A DNA stretch of 64,000 nt from Gammaproteobacteria bacterium (lineage in GTDB: Bacteria > Pseudomonadota > Gammaproteobacteria > Pseudomonadales > Pseudohongiellaceae), in assembly GCA_030682575.1 (NCBI GenBank), contig JAUXNX010000011.1, forward strand, positions 62,001 to 126,000. Reading direction: 5' to 3'. Shown piece after piece: positions 41,028-51,124 of this stretch. The stretch's first letter is position 1. Each line of letters opens with the position of its first letter. The notes beneath the pieces are model-generated. The model was not told the DNA's origin. It was given only the letters and a program-made list of their open reading frames with translations, and made no database searches. The translations under genes were made by a program, and so were the position numbers.

Positions 41028-43175
41028 TCAATTGCCGATCAGAACGCCGCCATACTGCACGAAGAATGGTGCGAACACCAGACTCAGAATCGCGGACAGT
41101 TTGATCAGGATATTCAGAGAAGGGCCAGATGTATCTTTCAGCGGGTCACCAACGGTGTCACCAACTACCGCAGCCTTGTGAACGTCCGAACCCTTGCCAC
41201 CAAGATTGCCTGCCTCAATGTACTTCTTCGCGTTGTCCCACGCACCACCACTGTTGGATGATGCGATCGCCAGCACGCCACCACATACCAGTGAGCCCGC
41301 CAGCATGCCCGCAACAGCAGGGACACCGAACAGATAGCCCACCACGAGTGGTGAGCCCATGATCAGAACGCCAGGAGCTATCATTTCACGCAGTGCTGCT
41401 TTCGTAGAGATAGCCACACACTGAGCATAATCTGGCTCACCTGTCCCTTCCATCAAACCGGGGATAGTCCTGAACTGGCGACGCACTTCTTCAATCATGT
41501 CGAACGCCGCTTTACCAACGGACTTCATGGTCATGGCAGTGAACAGGAACGGCAGCACCGCGCCCATGAACAGGCTCACGAAGACCACAGGGTCGAGCAG
41601 GTTGATCGAGGCAAGCAGATCAGACGTCGGATCAATTTCCTTCATCAGGCCATCGGCGCTGGTGAGGAACGCGGCAAACAATGCAAGAGAGGTCAGAATG
41701 GCAGCGCCAATCGCGAAGCCCTTGCCAATTGCAGCTGTCGTGTTACCGGCAGCATCGAGAATGTCTGTGCGACGACGTACTTCCTTTGGCAGGCCTGCCA
41801 TTTCGGCAATACCACCGGCGTTGTCGGAGACAGGACCGTAGGCGTCGATGGTCAACGCAATCGCCAGAGTTCCGAGCATGCCGAGTGAAGCAATGGCTAC
41901 ACCATACATGCCACCCAGCTCCCAGGAAATGAAGATCGCAATTGCAATTGCAATGTATGGCAGCACGGTGCTCTTGTAGCCAAGCGCCAGACCGTAAATG
42001 ATGTTGGTTGCAGCGCCAGTCTCACAGGACTTGGCCACTTCCTGCACCGGCTTGAACGAGCCGGAGGTATAGTAGCCGGTGAGCAGACCCACGATCAGAC
42101 CAGCTATCAGTCCGGACAGGAAGCACCAGTAGATACCCATGCTGGTATAGGCCACATCGCGCAGCACAAACTCTGCAGGAATTACTGCTGCAGTCACGAA
42201 GTACATGGCAATGGCCATGAGAACGCTGGAGATAATCAGCAACTTCATGAGCGCAGGGGAGACATCATCCTCTGTCTTCACTTTCACGAAGAACATGGTC
42301 AGCAGGCTGATGGGAATCCCCACGGCGCTGATCAGAATCGGATACAGAAGTGCGTCAATATTGCCCTGGAATACGATGGCACTGATCACCATCGCCGCAC
42401 AGGTACTTTCTGCACAGGAACCGAACAGGTCGGCACCCATACCGGCCACATCACCCACGTTGTCACCGACGTTATCGGCGATCACTGCCGGATTGCGGGG
42501 ATCGTCCTCAGGAATGCCTTTTTCTACCTTGCCTACGAGATCTGCACCGACATCAGCAGCCTTGGTGAAGATACCACCGCCCACACGGGCGAACAGTGCA
42601 ATAGTAGAACCACCGAGACCGAAGCCCGCGATAATTTCCATCAATACATAGTTGGGGAGATCTGCTGGCAACCACGCTTTCATGACGACATACACGACCA
42701 CCAGACCGAGCACCGCGAGACTGACCAGAGCAAAACCCATTACAGCACCGGAGTTCAGTGCCACCTTGAATGCATCACCAATATTGTCCTTGGCCGAAAC
42801 AGTCGTACGCGCATTGCCCTGAGTAGCGATCATCATGCCGATGTAACCGGAGGCGATGGAAATGAGACCACCAAACAGGAAAGCAACTGCAGTATAGAGC
42901 CCTTCACGAGTGTTGGGGGTGTGATTGTCATCGATCAGTACCGCGATAATGGCGGCGAAAACAATCATGAATATGGCGAGAAACTTGTACTCCTGCTTCA
43001 GGAATGCCATGGCACCTTCAGCGATCGCACCGTGAATGAATTTCAACCGGGTTTTTTGTTCGCCCTCAAGACCGAGATCAAGCGGAACGCTCATCACCTG
43101 ACGCATATAAAAGTACGCCACGCCCAAACCGAAAAGTGAAAGCAATATAGATATTGTAATTGTCATGCCAGGCAT
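41028..43175 (-). CDS. hppA: membrane-bound ion-pumping pyrophosphatase
   Basis: A 715-residue M-PPase with about 16 helices. The substrate motif [21 protein letters not shown] and [12 protein letters not shown] are intact, with DLFGSCAES next, as in H+-pumping forms. The motif [10 protein letters not shown] carries Ala where K+-independent enzymes have Lys, so a K+-dependent enzyme is predicted. It couples pyrophosphate hydrolysis to H+ (less likely Na+) export, saving energy from biosynthetic PPi. Transcribed alone on the minus strand into the terminator at 40976. Confidence 0.95.
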   Translation of the reverse strand: MPGMTITISILLSLFGLGVAYFYMRQVMSVPLDLGLEGEQKTRLKFIHGAIAEGAMAFLKQEYKFLAIFMIVFAAIIAVLIDDNHTPNTREGLYTAVAFLFGGLISIASGYIGMMIATQGNARTTVSAKDNIGDAFKVALNSGAVMGFALVSLAVLGLVVVYVVMKAWLPADLPNYVLMEIIAGFGLGGSTIALFARVGGGIFTKAADVGADLVGKVEKGIPEDDPRNPAVIADNVGDNVGDVAGMGADLFGSCAESTCAAMVISAIVFQGNIDALLYPILISAVGIPISLLTMFFVKVKTEDDVSPALMKLLIISSVLMAIAMYFVTAAVIPAEFVLRDVAYTSMGIYWCFLSGLIAGLIVGLLTGYYTSGSFKPVQEVAKSCETGAATNIIYGLALGYKSTVLPYIAIAIAIFISWELGGMYGVAIASLGMLGTLAIALTIDAYGPVSDNAGGIAEMAGLPKEVRRRTDILDAAGNTTAAIGKGFAIGAAILTSLALFAAFLTSADGLMKEIDPTSDLLASINLLDPVVFVSLFMGAVLPFLFTAMTMKSVGKAAFDMIEEVRRQFRTIPGLMEGTGEPDYAQCVAISTKAALREMIAPGVLIMGSPLVVGYLFGVPAVAGMLAGSLVCGGVLAIASSNSGGAWDNAKKYIEAGNLGGKGSDVHKAAVVGDTVGDPLKDTSGPSLNILIKLSAILSLVFAPFFVQYGGVLIGN

Positions 43176-43239
43176 CTTGCGGTATCCCCTCGTATTGTAA
43201 TTTTATGAACCGGGGGCACTGTAGCATAACGATCAGGAC

Positions 43240-43266
43240 AAACAAAGCAGGCAGGAAGCCGCCTGC
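43240..43266 (-). terminator. probable terminator of the lipoprotein/small basic protein pair
   Basis: GCAGGC at 43247-43252 pairs with GCCTGC at 43261-43266; on the minus strand the stem is followed by TTTGTT. A second small stem (CCCGG/CCGGG) lies just before it. It is about 110 bases after the small gene's stop and upstream of hppA. Confidence 0.5.
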
Positions 43267-43376
43267 AGCCCGGTTGGATCCGGGAAGCAGGCTTGGTTTA
43301 GCTATGTCTGGAGGTGCTCAAATGCGCGCACTGGAGGAGCCCGACCAACAGAGTTTTGGGCAGGATGTAACGAGGC

Positions 43377-43559
43377 TTACTTGGCAGAATTCTTGTGCTT
43401 TTTCTTGCGGGATACTGTGCCTGAGGACACTTTCTTCGCTGCTTTGGCTTCCAGGCGGGCGGCCCGAAAGGCTTCTTTCAACGTCTTCAGCCGATTTTCT
43501 TTCTGCTGGAATTTCCGGTCCTCACGCGGACCGGCAATGTCAATGATATCTGCACTCAT
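43377..43559 (-). CDS. small basic protein of unknown function, coupled to upstream lipoprotein gene
   Basis: A 60-residue, Lys/Arg/Ala-rich protein (central helix NRLKTLKEAFRAARLEAKAA, tail SRKKKHKNSAK) without signal or membrane segment. Its ATG overlaps the stop of the lipoprotein gene (ATGA on the minus strand, 43556-43559), which is good evidence for translation. I do not recognise the family. High charge suggests nucleic-acid or ribosome binding; that is inference. Confidence 0.6.
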   Translation of the reverse strand: MSADIIDIAGPREDRKFQQKENRLKTLKEAFRAARLEAKAAKKVSSGTVSRKKKHKNSAK

Positions 43560-44170
43560 TGTTGGGTCAGCGCCTGTGCTTCGCGTTTGAGATTGTCCTT
43601 GCGCGCTTCCAGATCGGCGATCAAATCTTTCTGCAAGGGGTCTACAGGCTCACCGGCTGCATTGGTATTGCCGTACTTGAGTTGCTCGGCAGTGAGAACA
43701 TCCAGCAATTGTTCAGCGGTCGCAATCGCCTCCTCTAGCTTGGCATTGGCGGCTGTTACTCCACCTGCCCTGGAGCGCGAAGCAGCTATCTCTGTTTCCA
43801 ACGCTACTATGCGGGCCTGTTGCGCAGCCTCTTGTTGACGCTGACGTTGCTCGGCAGCCTGAGCTCGGGCAACCACTTCACGTTCGGCCTGTGCCGCTGC
43901 TTCTGCCTGAGCACGCCGTTCCGCTTCTTGCTGTCGTGCCAATGCCGCCTGGCGCTCGCGCTCAGCCGCGGCTGCAGTAATACGCGCCCGCTCTTCTACA
44001 GCACGGGCAGCAGCAGCCTGATCAGCTATCCGCTGAGCTTCAATCACAGTACTCTGATCCGGAACATTCTGATCAGTTCCGGAAGACGCACAACCTGCAA
44101 ACACCAGCGCCACAACAAGAGGCAACGCTCGGCGGAGCTGAGGGGTCAGACGGTACAAATTCATCATCAT
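43556..44170 (-). CDS. coiled-coil lipoprotein of unknown function
   Basis: About 204 residues from the first of three tandem ATGs (44170), with AAGGA 7 bases upstream. Lipobox VFAGC (Cys27), then an almost continuous Ala/Glu/Gln/Arg coiled coil (about 45-135, e.g. ERERQAALARQQEAERRAQA), and a second helical part with LEEAIATAEQLLDVL and LEARKDNLKREAQAL. The layout resembles envelope spacer lipoproteins. Function is not known. Divergent from the gene at 44421. Confidence 0.75.
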   Translation of the reverse strand: MMMNLYRLTPQLRRALPLVVALVFAGCASSGTDQNVPDQSTVIEAQRIADQAAAARAVEERARITAAAAERERQAALARQQEAERRAQAEAAAQAEREVVARAQAAEQRQRQQEAAQQARIVALETEIAASRSRAGGVTAANAKLEEAIATAEQLLDVLTAEQLKYGNTNAAGEPVDPLQKDLIADLEARKDNLKREAQALTQQ

Positions 44171-44420
44171 GAATTGATCCTTGGGCAATATTCGGCTCTT
44201 GGGGGTCATGCTGTTATCCGGTTCGACTGGAGAAAACCAAGACTGGGGACTCCTCCAGACATTGGAGAATTATCGCTTGACGACACCATAATCAGTCAAT
44301 GATAGTACCGTCAAGCCTCTGGCGGGCCAGGCAATTGTTGCCTCGTCCCCGCACGGCACTCGAAACGCGACCTTTATAACGGTAATCGACGGATTTGTCA
44401 GCAAATTATGCTGAAACCCC

Positions 44421-45752
44421 ATGACGACAGATCGCTCCGCCATTACGCCTGCACTGACACGACCACTCCTTGCCCTGCTGATCCTGGTGCCGGTAGTGGC
44501 GGTGCTGCTGGCTGTTCAATTGAAACCCTCTGTACCTGCAGGGCACACGCTCAACAGTATCGATATTCATACTATTGAGCAGCTTATAGTCAACAACGCT
44601 CCTGAGCAGATAAGTGCTGCAGGCGAACTCACCCTGCACCTGGACAAGGATGAACTGAACCTGCTTGCGACATTCGCGCTACAAACGGTGCCAGGACTGA
44701 GTGAAATGGCAGCCGCAGTCGATCTCTCCGACGGTAGCGCCACAGTGGATCTGGCGATTCCGTTACCAACACCTGTATATACTTTTTATCTGAATCTTCG
44801 CACCCAGCTTCGACAAAGTGACGAGTTGCTGGAGCTCTACGGCGTACGCGCCGGTTACCTGCCAATTCCCACGCGCTTGGTGCGCTCTGCCATCAGCGCG
44901 GCACAGGAACGTATGGCCAGCAGCTACGTCAACTACCAGGAGTTTTCCGATCTGCAGCAGAGTGTCCGCCAGATCGCTTTTGCGGAAGACGCCTTGCTCA
45001 TCACGCTCGACTGGGAACCGCGCCTGATTACCCGAGTGCAGGCTCAGGCTGAGCAATTATTTCTGAGCGAGGCAGACAAGAATCGCATTCTGGGCTACTA
45101 CCACCAGATCGGAAATATCGTCGCCGCTCTACCGGAAGATGCAAACACAATCTCCCTGAACGAGCTGATGTTTCCCTTGTTTGGTACGGCGAGTGCCAGA
45201 GTCATCAGTGGTGCCGATGCTATCAGCGAGAATCGCACTCTGTTGCAAGCCCTCTCTCTTTACGTGAATGAGGCCGATATCAGTCAACTGGCAGGCAACG
45301 ATTCTCCATTGAGCAATACACCTGCACGCAGGCTCACAGTGACCATTCAAAGTCGCACAGATCTCGCGCAGCACTTCACGACTTCCGCAGCCATCACGGC
45401 GTCAGCGGGCGCTGGGCTGGCAGGCATACTATCCAACAGCAAAGAGGCTCATGACGCCCGCTATCGCTCCGGCTTCAGCTTCAGCGACATCACCGCCAAC
45501 ATTGCCGGAGTGGCACTGGGCAACGCAGCGACAGGCAACTCTGCTGAAGCAAATGCCCTGCAACGACGCCTCGCGGCAGCATCGCTCGAGACAGACTATA
45601 TGCCCTGGGTAAAGATGGATTACGCAGGCACCATGATGGAGGACGATTTTTCACAGCAATATCAGGACCGCACCAGCGAAATCTATCTGGACAGGATTGC
45701 GGAAATCGACAAGGAAATTGCCGCACTGCCCATCTACAACGGTATTCAGTAA
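44421..45752 (+). CDS. membrane-anchored protein of unknown function
   Basis: A 443-residue protein with one N-terminal membrane helix (about 13-34) and a long periplasmic part. I do not recognise a named domain. Visible features are an early LTLHLDKDELNLLATFAL segment, a helix-rich middle (residues 150-245) and an Ala/Gly-rich stretch about 310-340 (AAITASAGAGLAGILSNSKE). Length and normal codon use argue for a real core-like gene. About 250 bases separate it from the divergent lipoprotein gene. Confidence 0.7.
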   Translation: MTTDRSAITPALTRPLLALLILVPVVAVLLAVQLKPSVPAGHTLNSIDIHTIEQLIVNNAPEQISAAGELTLHLDKDELNLLATFALQTVPGLSEMAAAVDLSDGSATVDLAIPLPTPVYTFYLNLRTQLRQSDELLELYGVRAGYLPIPTRLVRSAISAAQERMASSYVNYQEFSDLQQSVRQIAFAEDALLITLDWEPRLITRVQAQAEQLFLSEADKNRILGYYHQIGNIVAALPEDANTISLNELMFPLFGTASARVISGADAISENRTLLQALSLYVNEADISQLAGNDSPLSNTPARRLTVTIQSRTDLAQHFTTSAAITASAGAGLAGILSNSKEAHDARYRSGFSFSDITANIAGVALGNAATGNSAEANALQRRLAAASLETDYMPWVKMDYAGTMMEDDFSQQYQDRTSEIYLDRIAEIDKEIAALPIYNGIQ

Positions 45753-45904
45753 CACCATCGCGTTATATACTGCCGCACCTTCCAAATTAACCCGCATACA
45801 TAATGAACCCAAACGCGTAATGCCCCTGAACTTGTCATTGAAGCCGATTGGAATTTGACCAGTTGGGAAATTGACCAACCGACCACCAGCGTGAGCAAAT
45901 CAGC

Positions 45905-47134
45905 ATGACCAACAAAGGTTTCGACACGACTAACCTGCACTCCGACCGTAGCGATCATCCCGAGCACGGTAGTCTGCATAAACCCATTCACACGTCGATT
46001 GCGTTTGAGTACGACGATGCCCGCGATCTTGCCGCTGTATTTCAAGGCAAGAAAAGTGGTTACAACTACGGTCGCCAGCAGAATCCGACCGTCAACGCCT
46101 TGCAGAACCGCATCAACCGCATGGAGCAGGGGCTGACTACGGTTGCTTTCTCTACCGGCATGGCCGCCATTGGCTCCGTCCTGTTTTCATTGCTGCGCCA
46201 AGGCGATCATCTAATTGCCAGCGCCTTCCTGTTCGGCAATACCAACAGCCTGTTCAACACGTTCACAAACTTTGGCGTGGAGGTCAGTTTCGTGGACGCC
46301 ACTGACGCTGACAATGTAAAAGCCGCCGTGAAGAGCAATACGAAACTTGTGTTCGTGGAAACGATTGCCAACCCGGTGACTCAGGTGGCGGATATGGAAC
46401 GCATCGGTGAGCTTTGCACACAACACAAGCTCATCTACATCGTGGACAACACCATTACCACGCCGTGGCTGTTTTCGCCGAAGACGGTAGGCGCTTCGCT
46501 GATCATCAATTCACTGTCGAAGTATTTCGGCGGCCATGGCGCGGCGCTTGGCGGTTCGGTCACCGACACCGGACTTTACGATTGGTCGGACTACCCGCAT
46601 CTCTACGACAACTACAAGACGGGATCGGCCTCGCAATGGGGTATCACTCAGATCAAGAAGAAAGGATTGCGCGACTTTGGTGCCACGCTGGCCCCGGAAG
46701 CGGCACATACACTTGCGCTCGGCTCGGAAACCATGTCGCTGCGCGTCGAGCGCGCTTGTCGCAATGCCCAGGCACTGGCGGAATTCTGCGAGCAGCATCC
46801 GCGCGTGCGCAAGGTGAACTATCCTGGACTTCCCAGTCATTCTCAGCACGACAGAGCCGCCAAACTGTTCAGTCATTTCGGCGCGTTGATGAGCATAGAA
46901 CTTGTCGATGAACTGGACTGCTTTGATTTCCTCAATCGCCTTGAGTGTGTCGTGTCGTCCAGCAATCTGGGCGATACCCGCACGCTCGCGATTCCTGTTG
47001 CCCACACAATCTTCTTCGAGATGGGGGCCGCCCGCAGAGCGTCCATGGGCATTCCGGATTCCATGATTCGCCTGGCAGTGGGCATCGAAGACATTGATGA
47101 TCTGCTTGCAGATTTCGCGCAGGCATTGGGTTGA
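45905..47134 (+). CDS. cystathionine gamma-synthase-family PLP enzyme
   Basis: A 409-residue fold-type I PLP enzyme of the Cys/Met metabolism group. The PLP lysine is Lys206 in NSLSKYFGGHG; the substrate Tyr region reads YNYGRQQNPTVNALQNRI and AFSTGMAAIGSVLFSLL binds phosphate. The family includes cystathionine synthases/lyases and O-acylhomoserine sulfhydrylases; the exact reaction cannot be fixed by sequence alone. A Rieske-type protein gene follows 12 bases later. Confidence 0.88.
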   Translation: MTNKGFDTTNLHSDRSDHPEHGSLHKPIHTSIAFEYDDARDLAAVFQGKKSGYNYGRQQNPTVNALQNRINRMEQGLTTVAFSTGMAAIGSVLFSLLRQGDHLIASAFLFGNTNSLFNTFTNFGVEVSFVDATDADNVKAAVKSNTKLVFVETIANPVTQVADMERIGELCTQHKLIYIVDNTITTPWLFSPKTVGASLIINSLSKYFGGHGAALGGSVTDTGLYDWSDYPHLYDNYKTGSASQWGITQIKKKGLRDFGATLAPEAAHTLALGSETMSLRVERACRNAQALAEFCEQHPRVRKVNYPGLPSHSQHDRAAKLFSHFGALMSIELVDELDCFDFLNRLECVVSSSNLGDTRTLAIPVAHTIFFEMGAARRASMGIPDSMIRLAVGIEDIDDLLADFAQALG

Positions 47135-47146
47135 GAAGCTGCTCGC

Positions 47147-47491
47147 ATGATCACACTGTGCCACATCAACGATATTGAGGAAGGAACATCAAAGGGGTTC
47201 GAGATCGGCAACAAATATGTGTTTGCCGTGAAAAAGGACGCTCAGATGTATCTTTACTACAACTACTGTCCGCATCTGGGCACGCCGCTTGAATGGCAGG
47301 AAGATCGCTTCCTCGACAGCGACGGCGCGCTTATTCAGTGCTCAACTCACGGCGCGCTGTTTCTGATCGAAACCGGCCAGTGCATTCTCGGCCCCTGCAA
47401 GGGTAAGAGCCTGCGCGCAATTCCGTTCGTCATGGGCAATGGTTTCATGATGGTGGATGAGGAGTATGTCGCACGTCTAGGCAGAATCTGA
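47147..47491 (+). CDS. small Rieske [2Fe-2S] ferredoxin-like protein
   Basis: A 114-residue soluble Rieske domain. Ligands are in YCPHLGTPLEW (Cys-x-His) and IQCSTHGALF (Cys-x2-His), spaced as in Rieske ferredoxins of the NirD/BphF type. No membrane anchor or catalytic domain. Placement directly after the PLP enzyme suggests a shared transcript; many gammaproteobacteria carry such stand-alone Rieske proteins of unknown partner. Confidence 0.85.
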   Translation: MITLCHINDIEEGTSKGFEIGNKYVFAVKKDAQMYLYYNYCPHLGTPLEWQEDRFLDSDGALIQCSTHGALFLIETGQCILGPCKGKSLRAIPFVMGNGFMMVDEEYVARLGRI

Positions 47492-47531
47492 TTATCTTGA
47501 AATCATCACACGCAGACCGAGATGTTTGCGA

Positions 47532-48248
47532 TCATGCAAGCAGCACCGGTAGTTCACGCCGCAGTGTCATGCCATCAACAGCAAACTCCACTCCATACGC
47601 CTTCACTTCCACGCCGACGCCGTGCGCATCGCGCAACATGGCCCCATATTTCGGATCGATGTGATCTGCAGGCACGACACGCTCGATACCGCTGTGCTGC
47701 ACGCAAAACAACAATATGGCCCGATGCCCTGCTCTGTGCACCGCCATCAACTCACGCAGATGCTTCTGACCTCGCGAGGTCACGGCATCGGGAAATGCAC
47801 CGAGGCCGTCACCGAGACCCAGCGTTACACTCTTCACTTCCACATAACAGTCACGAGAATCTGCAGCACCGCCGGAGAGCAGAAAATCCACTCTACTCCT
47901 CTCACTGCCATACACCACTTCACTCTGGATATTCGCGTAACCACGCAGCGTGTCGATGACATTCTCTGCCAGTGCCTCTCGCACCAGGGCGTTAGCCTTC
48001 CCTGTATTGATACCAACCTTGTGTCTCCCATCCACCTCAACAACTTCCCATGTGAACGGATACTTGCGCGACGCGTTGGCGGCAACCGAATACCAGACGC
48101 GACTGCCTGGCTCTGCACAATTGAGCATGGAGCCAGTGTTAGGGCAATGCAGAGTTGTCACACTGCCATCGGGTAAAGTGACATCCACGAGAAAGCGCTT
48201 GTAGCGCTTGATCAGGATCGCCTCGTGTAACGGCGTGGAGAATTTCAT
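47532..48248 (-). CDS. sfsA: SfsA, sugar fermentation stimulation / DNA-binding-like protein
   Basis: A 238-residue SfsA with LIKRYKRFLVDVTLPDGS, HCPNTGSMLNCAEPGSRVWYS and a nuclease-like core YVEVKSVTL plus ADSRDCY and FPDAVTSRGQKHLREL. Named for a maltose phenotype in E. coli; the C-terminal domain has a PD-(D/E)XK-like pattern but activity is unproven. Its start overlaps the aminotransferase stop (ATGA), and both lie upstream of dksA on the opposite strand, a conserved neighbourhood. Confidence 0.95.
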   Translation of the reverse strand: MKFSTPLHEAILIKRYKRFLVDVTLPDGSVTTLHCPNTGSMLNCAEPGSRVWYSVAANASRKYPFTWEVVEVDGRHKVGINTGKANALVREALAENVIDTLRGYANIQSEVVYGSERSRVDFLLSGGAADSRDCYVEVKSVTLGLGDGLGAFPDAVTSRGQKHLRELMAVHRAGHRAILLFCVQHSGIERVVPADHIDPKYGAMLRDAHGVGVEVKAYGVEFAVDGMTLRRELPVLLA

Positions 48249-49441
48249 CGGCTGAGCTTCCCGGAGTTCACGGCTGTGCGCAGCCGCTCCGCAGCGATCT
48301 GCAATTGCTCCATGCCTGTGGTGAAGGCGAAGCGCACGTGTGTTCTGTTCTCGTGATTGCCGAAGTCGGTGCCGGGTGTCACCGCCACACCAAAGTGTTC
48401 AAGCAACGCTTGACAGAAGTGCTCACTGTCATCGGAAAATTTTTCAATTCCGGCGTAAATGTAAAATGCGCCCTGGGTTGGAACCAGTACCGAAAACCCC
48501 AACTCTTGCAGCACTGCACTGAGGAAATCGCGACGTTGTGCAAACTCGTGTCTGCGCTGCTCCAGAATCTCCGTTGTGTCAGGATCGAATGCGCGCAGGG
48601 CTGCGTACTGGGCAACGGTAGATGCAGCGATGAAAAGATTTTGCGCAAGAATATTGCTGGCAGCCACCAGCGCATCCGGCACCACGAACCAACCCAGACG
48701 CCAGCCAGTCATGCCAAAGTACTTCGAGAAGCTGTTAACCACCAGTGTGTCAGCTGAAATCTGCAATGCCGATGGCAGGCCCTCGATATAATCGAGGCCA
48801 TGGTAGATTTCATCGACGAGCAGATGGGTATCATGCTCGTCGCACCACTGACTGAGTGTTCGCAACTCCTCTGCCATCAGTACCGTCCCCGTCGGATTAC
48901 CCGGAGACGCCACCCACACGCCACGTGTATTGGGTCGGCCATACCGCTCAAGCAGGGAACGTGTCAGTTGAAAATTACTCGCTGCGCTGACCGGTACCAG
49001 TTGTGCTTCAGCCCCAGCGAGGCGCACGAAATTTCGATTACACGGATAGCCGGGATCCGTCATCAGCACGCCGTCACCCGGATTCAGCAACATCTGGGCG
49101 AGCAGAGTTAGCGCACCGCTTGCGCCAGGCGTTACAAATATCCGTTCCGGTGCTACTGTCACGCCATGACGATCTGAATAATACACAGCAATACGCTCGC
49201 GCAATTGAGGCAGTCCGGCGGCGGGCGTGTAACCAGTGCGTCCCTGTGCGAGCGCTGCGCGACCAGCCTTCAATATGGGGGGCGCTGTCACGAAGTCGGG
49301 TTCGCCCACCTCAAGATGGACTATGCTACGCCCCTGTGCCTCCAGGGTCCGAGCGCGCTCCAGTACTGTCATCACGCGAAAGGGGTTGATGTCGCGCAAC
49401 CGCTCGGCTGTCTTGAAACGGATTTTCGGTGCGCCTGACAT
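48245..49441 (-). CDS. class I/II pyridoxal-phosphate aminotransferase
   Basis: About 398 residues from ATG 49441 (MSGAPKIRFKTAERLRDINP); 20 upstream in-frame codons look non-coding. Fold-type I motifs: HLEVGEPDFVTAPPIL, SPGNPTG and the PLP lysine in VNSFSKYFGMTGWRLGW. It resembles the aspartate/alanine-type enzymes next to sfsA and dksA in many gammaproteobacteria; the substrate is not known. Translationally coupled to sfsA. Confidence 0.92.
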   Translation of the reverse strand: MSGAPKIRFKTAERLRDINPFRVMTVLERARTLEAQGRSIVHLEVGEPDFVTAPPILKAGRAALAQGRTGYTPAAGLPQLRERIAVYYSDRHGVTVAPERIFVTPGASGALTLLAQMLLNPGDGVLMTDPGYPCNRNFVRLAGAEAQLVPVSAASNFQLTRSLLERYGRPNTRGVWVASPGNPTGTVLMAEELRTLSQWCDEHDTHLLVDEIYHGLDYIEGLPSALQISADTLVVNSFSKYFGMTGWRLGWFVVPDALVAASNILAQNLFIAASTVAQYAALRAFDPDTTEILEQRRHEFAQRRDFLSAVLQELGFSVLVPTQGAFYIYAGIEKFSDDSEHFCQALLEHFGVAVTPGTDFGNHENRTHVRFAFTTGMEQLQIAAERLRTAVNSGKLSR

Positions 49442-49677
49442 TTTTCGGACTCCGGACAGCGGTAGAATGGATGCTGCATTATATAGAGGTCTGGAAGGCA
49501 ATCAGAACCGTAACACGCGCTGCCTTGCAGCCAGTTACTTTCCTGTGGCGTGATGTGGAATATTCTGGTAGCTTACCGGGCTTTCTCAAATTGGACACAG
49601 TGCTGGCATCACGTAGTTTATGATTGCGAGTTATTAATCTGGACAAGCCCACCTCGGGCTACGAGGCATAGCGAACC

Positions 49678-50121
49678 ATGTCTAAACAGCAAGCCCCTGC
49701 ATCTGCACCTGTTCTCAAGAACTTTACCCCCTATAAGGAAAAGAAAGGGGAAGAGTACATGAACGAGAATCAGAAAGAGCACTTCAAGTCGATCCTGCGC
49801 AATTGGCGTAACCAGCTTATGGAAGAGGTGGACAGAACCGTTCACCACATGCAGGACGAGGCAGCGAACTATCCCGATCCGGCAGACCGTGCCACTCAGG
49901 AAGAGGAGTTCAGTCTCGAGCTGCGTACTCGCGACCGTGAACGCAAGTTGATCAAGAAGATCGATAGCACGATCGAGAAGATTGCTCAGGATGACTACGG
50001 CTACTGCGAGTCCTGCGGTATTGAAATCGGCATTCGTCGTCTCGAAGCACGCCCAACGGCAAACAAGTGTATCGACTGCAAGACTCTCGACGAAATCAAG
50101 GAAAAGCAGTGGGGGGCCTGA
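49678..50121 (+). CDS. dksA: DksA, RNA-polymerase-binding ppGpp cofactor
   Basis: A 147-residue DksA: coiled coil with the tip region [20 protein letters not shown] (conserved Asp-x-x-Asp) and the C4 zinc finger CESC...CIDC. It inserts into the RNA polymerase secondary channel and with ppGpp reprogrammes transcription, notably rRNA. Ribosome site GAGG is about 12 bases before ATG. Order dksA-gluQ-cbr as in Pseudomonas. Confidence 0.98.
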   Translation: MSKQQAPASAPVLKNFTPYKEKKGEEYMNENQKEHFKSILRNWRNQLMEEVDRTVHHMQDEAANYPDPADRATQEEEFSLELRTRDRERKLIKKIDSTIEKIAQDDYGYCESCGIEIGIRRLEARPTANKCIDCKTLDEIKEKQWGA

Positions 50122-50190
50122 TCGGGCACCCCTTTCAGCCAACCATACCAACGCTTGCATCCGCTTGAATTCAACACAGTTCCTGCATTC

Positions 50191-51081
50191 ATGACCCTCA
50201 AAGCAGACTACATCGGTCGCTTTGCCCCCTCACCCAGCGGCCCTCTTCATTTCGGTTCGCTGGTTGCCGCCCTCGCCAGTTATCTTGACGCCCGCTCTCG
50301 TGGCGGCCAATGGCTGCTGCGCATGGAAGATCTGGATCCGGCTCGCGAATCTCCTGAAGCTGCTGACGACATCCGCGCTACTCTTGATCGCTTCAGTCTG
50401 TACTGGGACGGCAGCGTGCTCTACCAGAGTGAACGTCTGGATGCCTATGCGAATGTCCTTCAGTCACTGCGGGATAGAGATCTGGTCTACGCCTGCGATT
50501 GCTCACGGACCCAGATAAATGAGATTGGTGGGGTATACGACAATCGCTGCAGATATCGTTCCGAGACCACACAACCCAATGCACTGCGCGTCAAGGTAGC
50601 CGACGAAATCATCCGCTTCGAGGACACCATACAAGGGCCTCAGCAACAGGAACTGTTGCGGGAATGTGGCGACTTTGTACTGCTACGCAAGGATGGCCTC
50701 TTCGCCTATCAACTGGCGGTCGTTGTCGACGATGCCTTCCAGAATATTACCGACATTGTGCGTGGCTACGACCTGCTCGACTCGACACCACGTCAGATAT
50801 ACCTGCAGCGCTTGTTGGGATTCCCGCCCCCCCACTACGCCCACATCCCCGTGGCCGTCAACGAACTGGGGCAGAAACTCAGCAAGCAGCACTTCGCTGC
50901 GCCGATCAATCCCGAGTCTCCCGGCAAACAGATCTTGGCTGCTCTGCGCTTTCTGGGCATGCAACCTCCTGCAGACCTTGGCAACGCACCACCCGGAACA
51001 CTTCTGCCGTGGGCTATCGAGCACTGGGATATACAGGCGGTGCCCAAGTTGGCTAATATCCCGCTCGAACAATTCTCATAA
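50191..51081 (+). CDS. gluQ: glutamyl-Q tRNA(Asp) synthetase
   Basis: About 296 residues from ATG 50191 (the frame is open 12 codons further). A truncated GluRS lacking the anticodon-binding domain: HIGH-like GRFAPSPSGPLHFGSL, zinc site YACDCSRTQINEIGGVYDNRC (residues about 98-118) and KMSKS-like KLSKQ. It attaches glutamate to queuosine-34 of tRNA-Asp. Adjacent to dksA in most gammaproteobacteria. Confidence 0.96.
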   Translation: MTLKADYIGRFAPSPSGPLHFGSLVAALASYLDARSRGGQWLLRMEDLDPARESPEAADDIRATLDRFSLYWDGSVLYQSERLDAYANVLQSLRDRDLVYACDCSRTQINEIGGVYDNRCRYRSETTQPNALRVKVADEIIRFEDTIQGPQQQELLRECGDFVLLRKDGLFAYQLAVVVDDAFQNITDIVRGYDLLDSTPRQIYLQRLLGFPPPHYAHIPVAVNELGQKLSKQHFAAPINPESPGKQILAALRFLGMQPPADLGNAPPGTLLPWAIEHWDIQAVPKLANIPLEQFS

Positions 51082-51124
51082 ATATCCTGCAAGTTGAGTA
51101 GCATCAGATAATTCAGGACCTCCC

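Noticed and set aside
50105-50150. GGGG...CCCC hairpin after dksA as a terminator
   Set aside because: The stem is irregular and followed by only three T residues; too weak to call.
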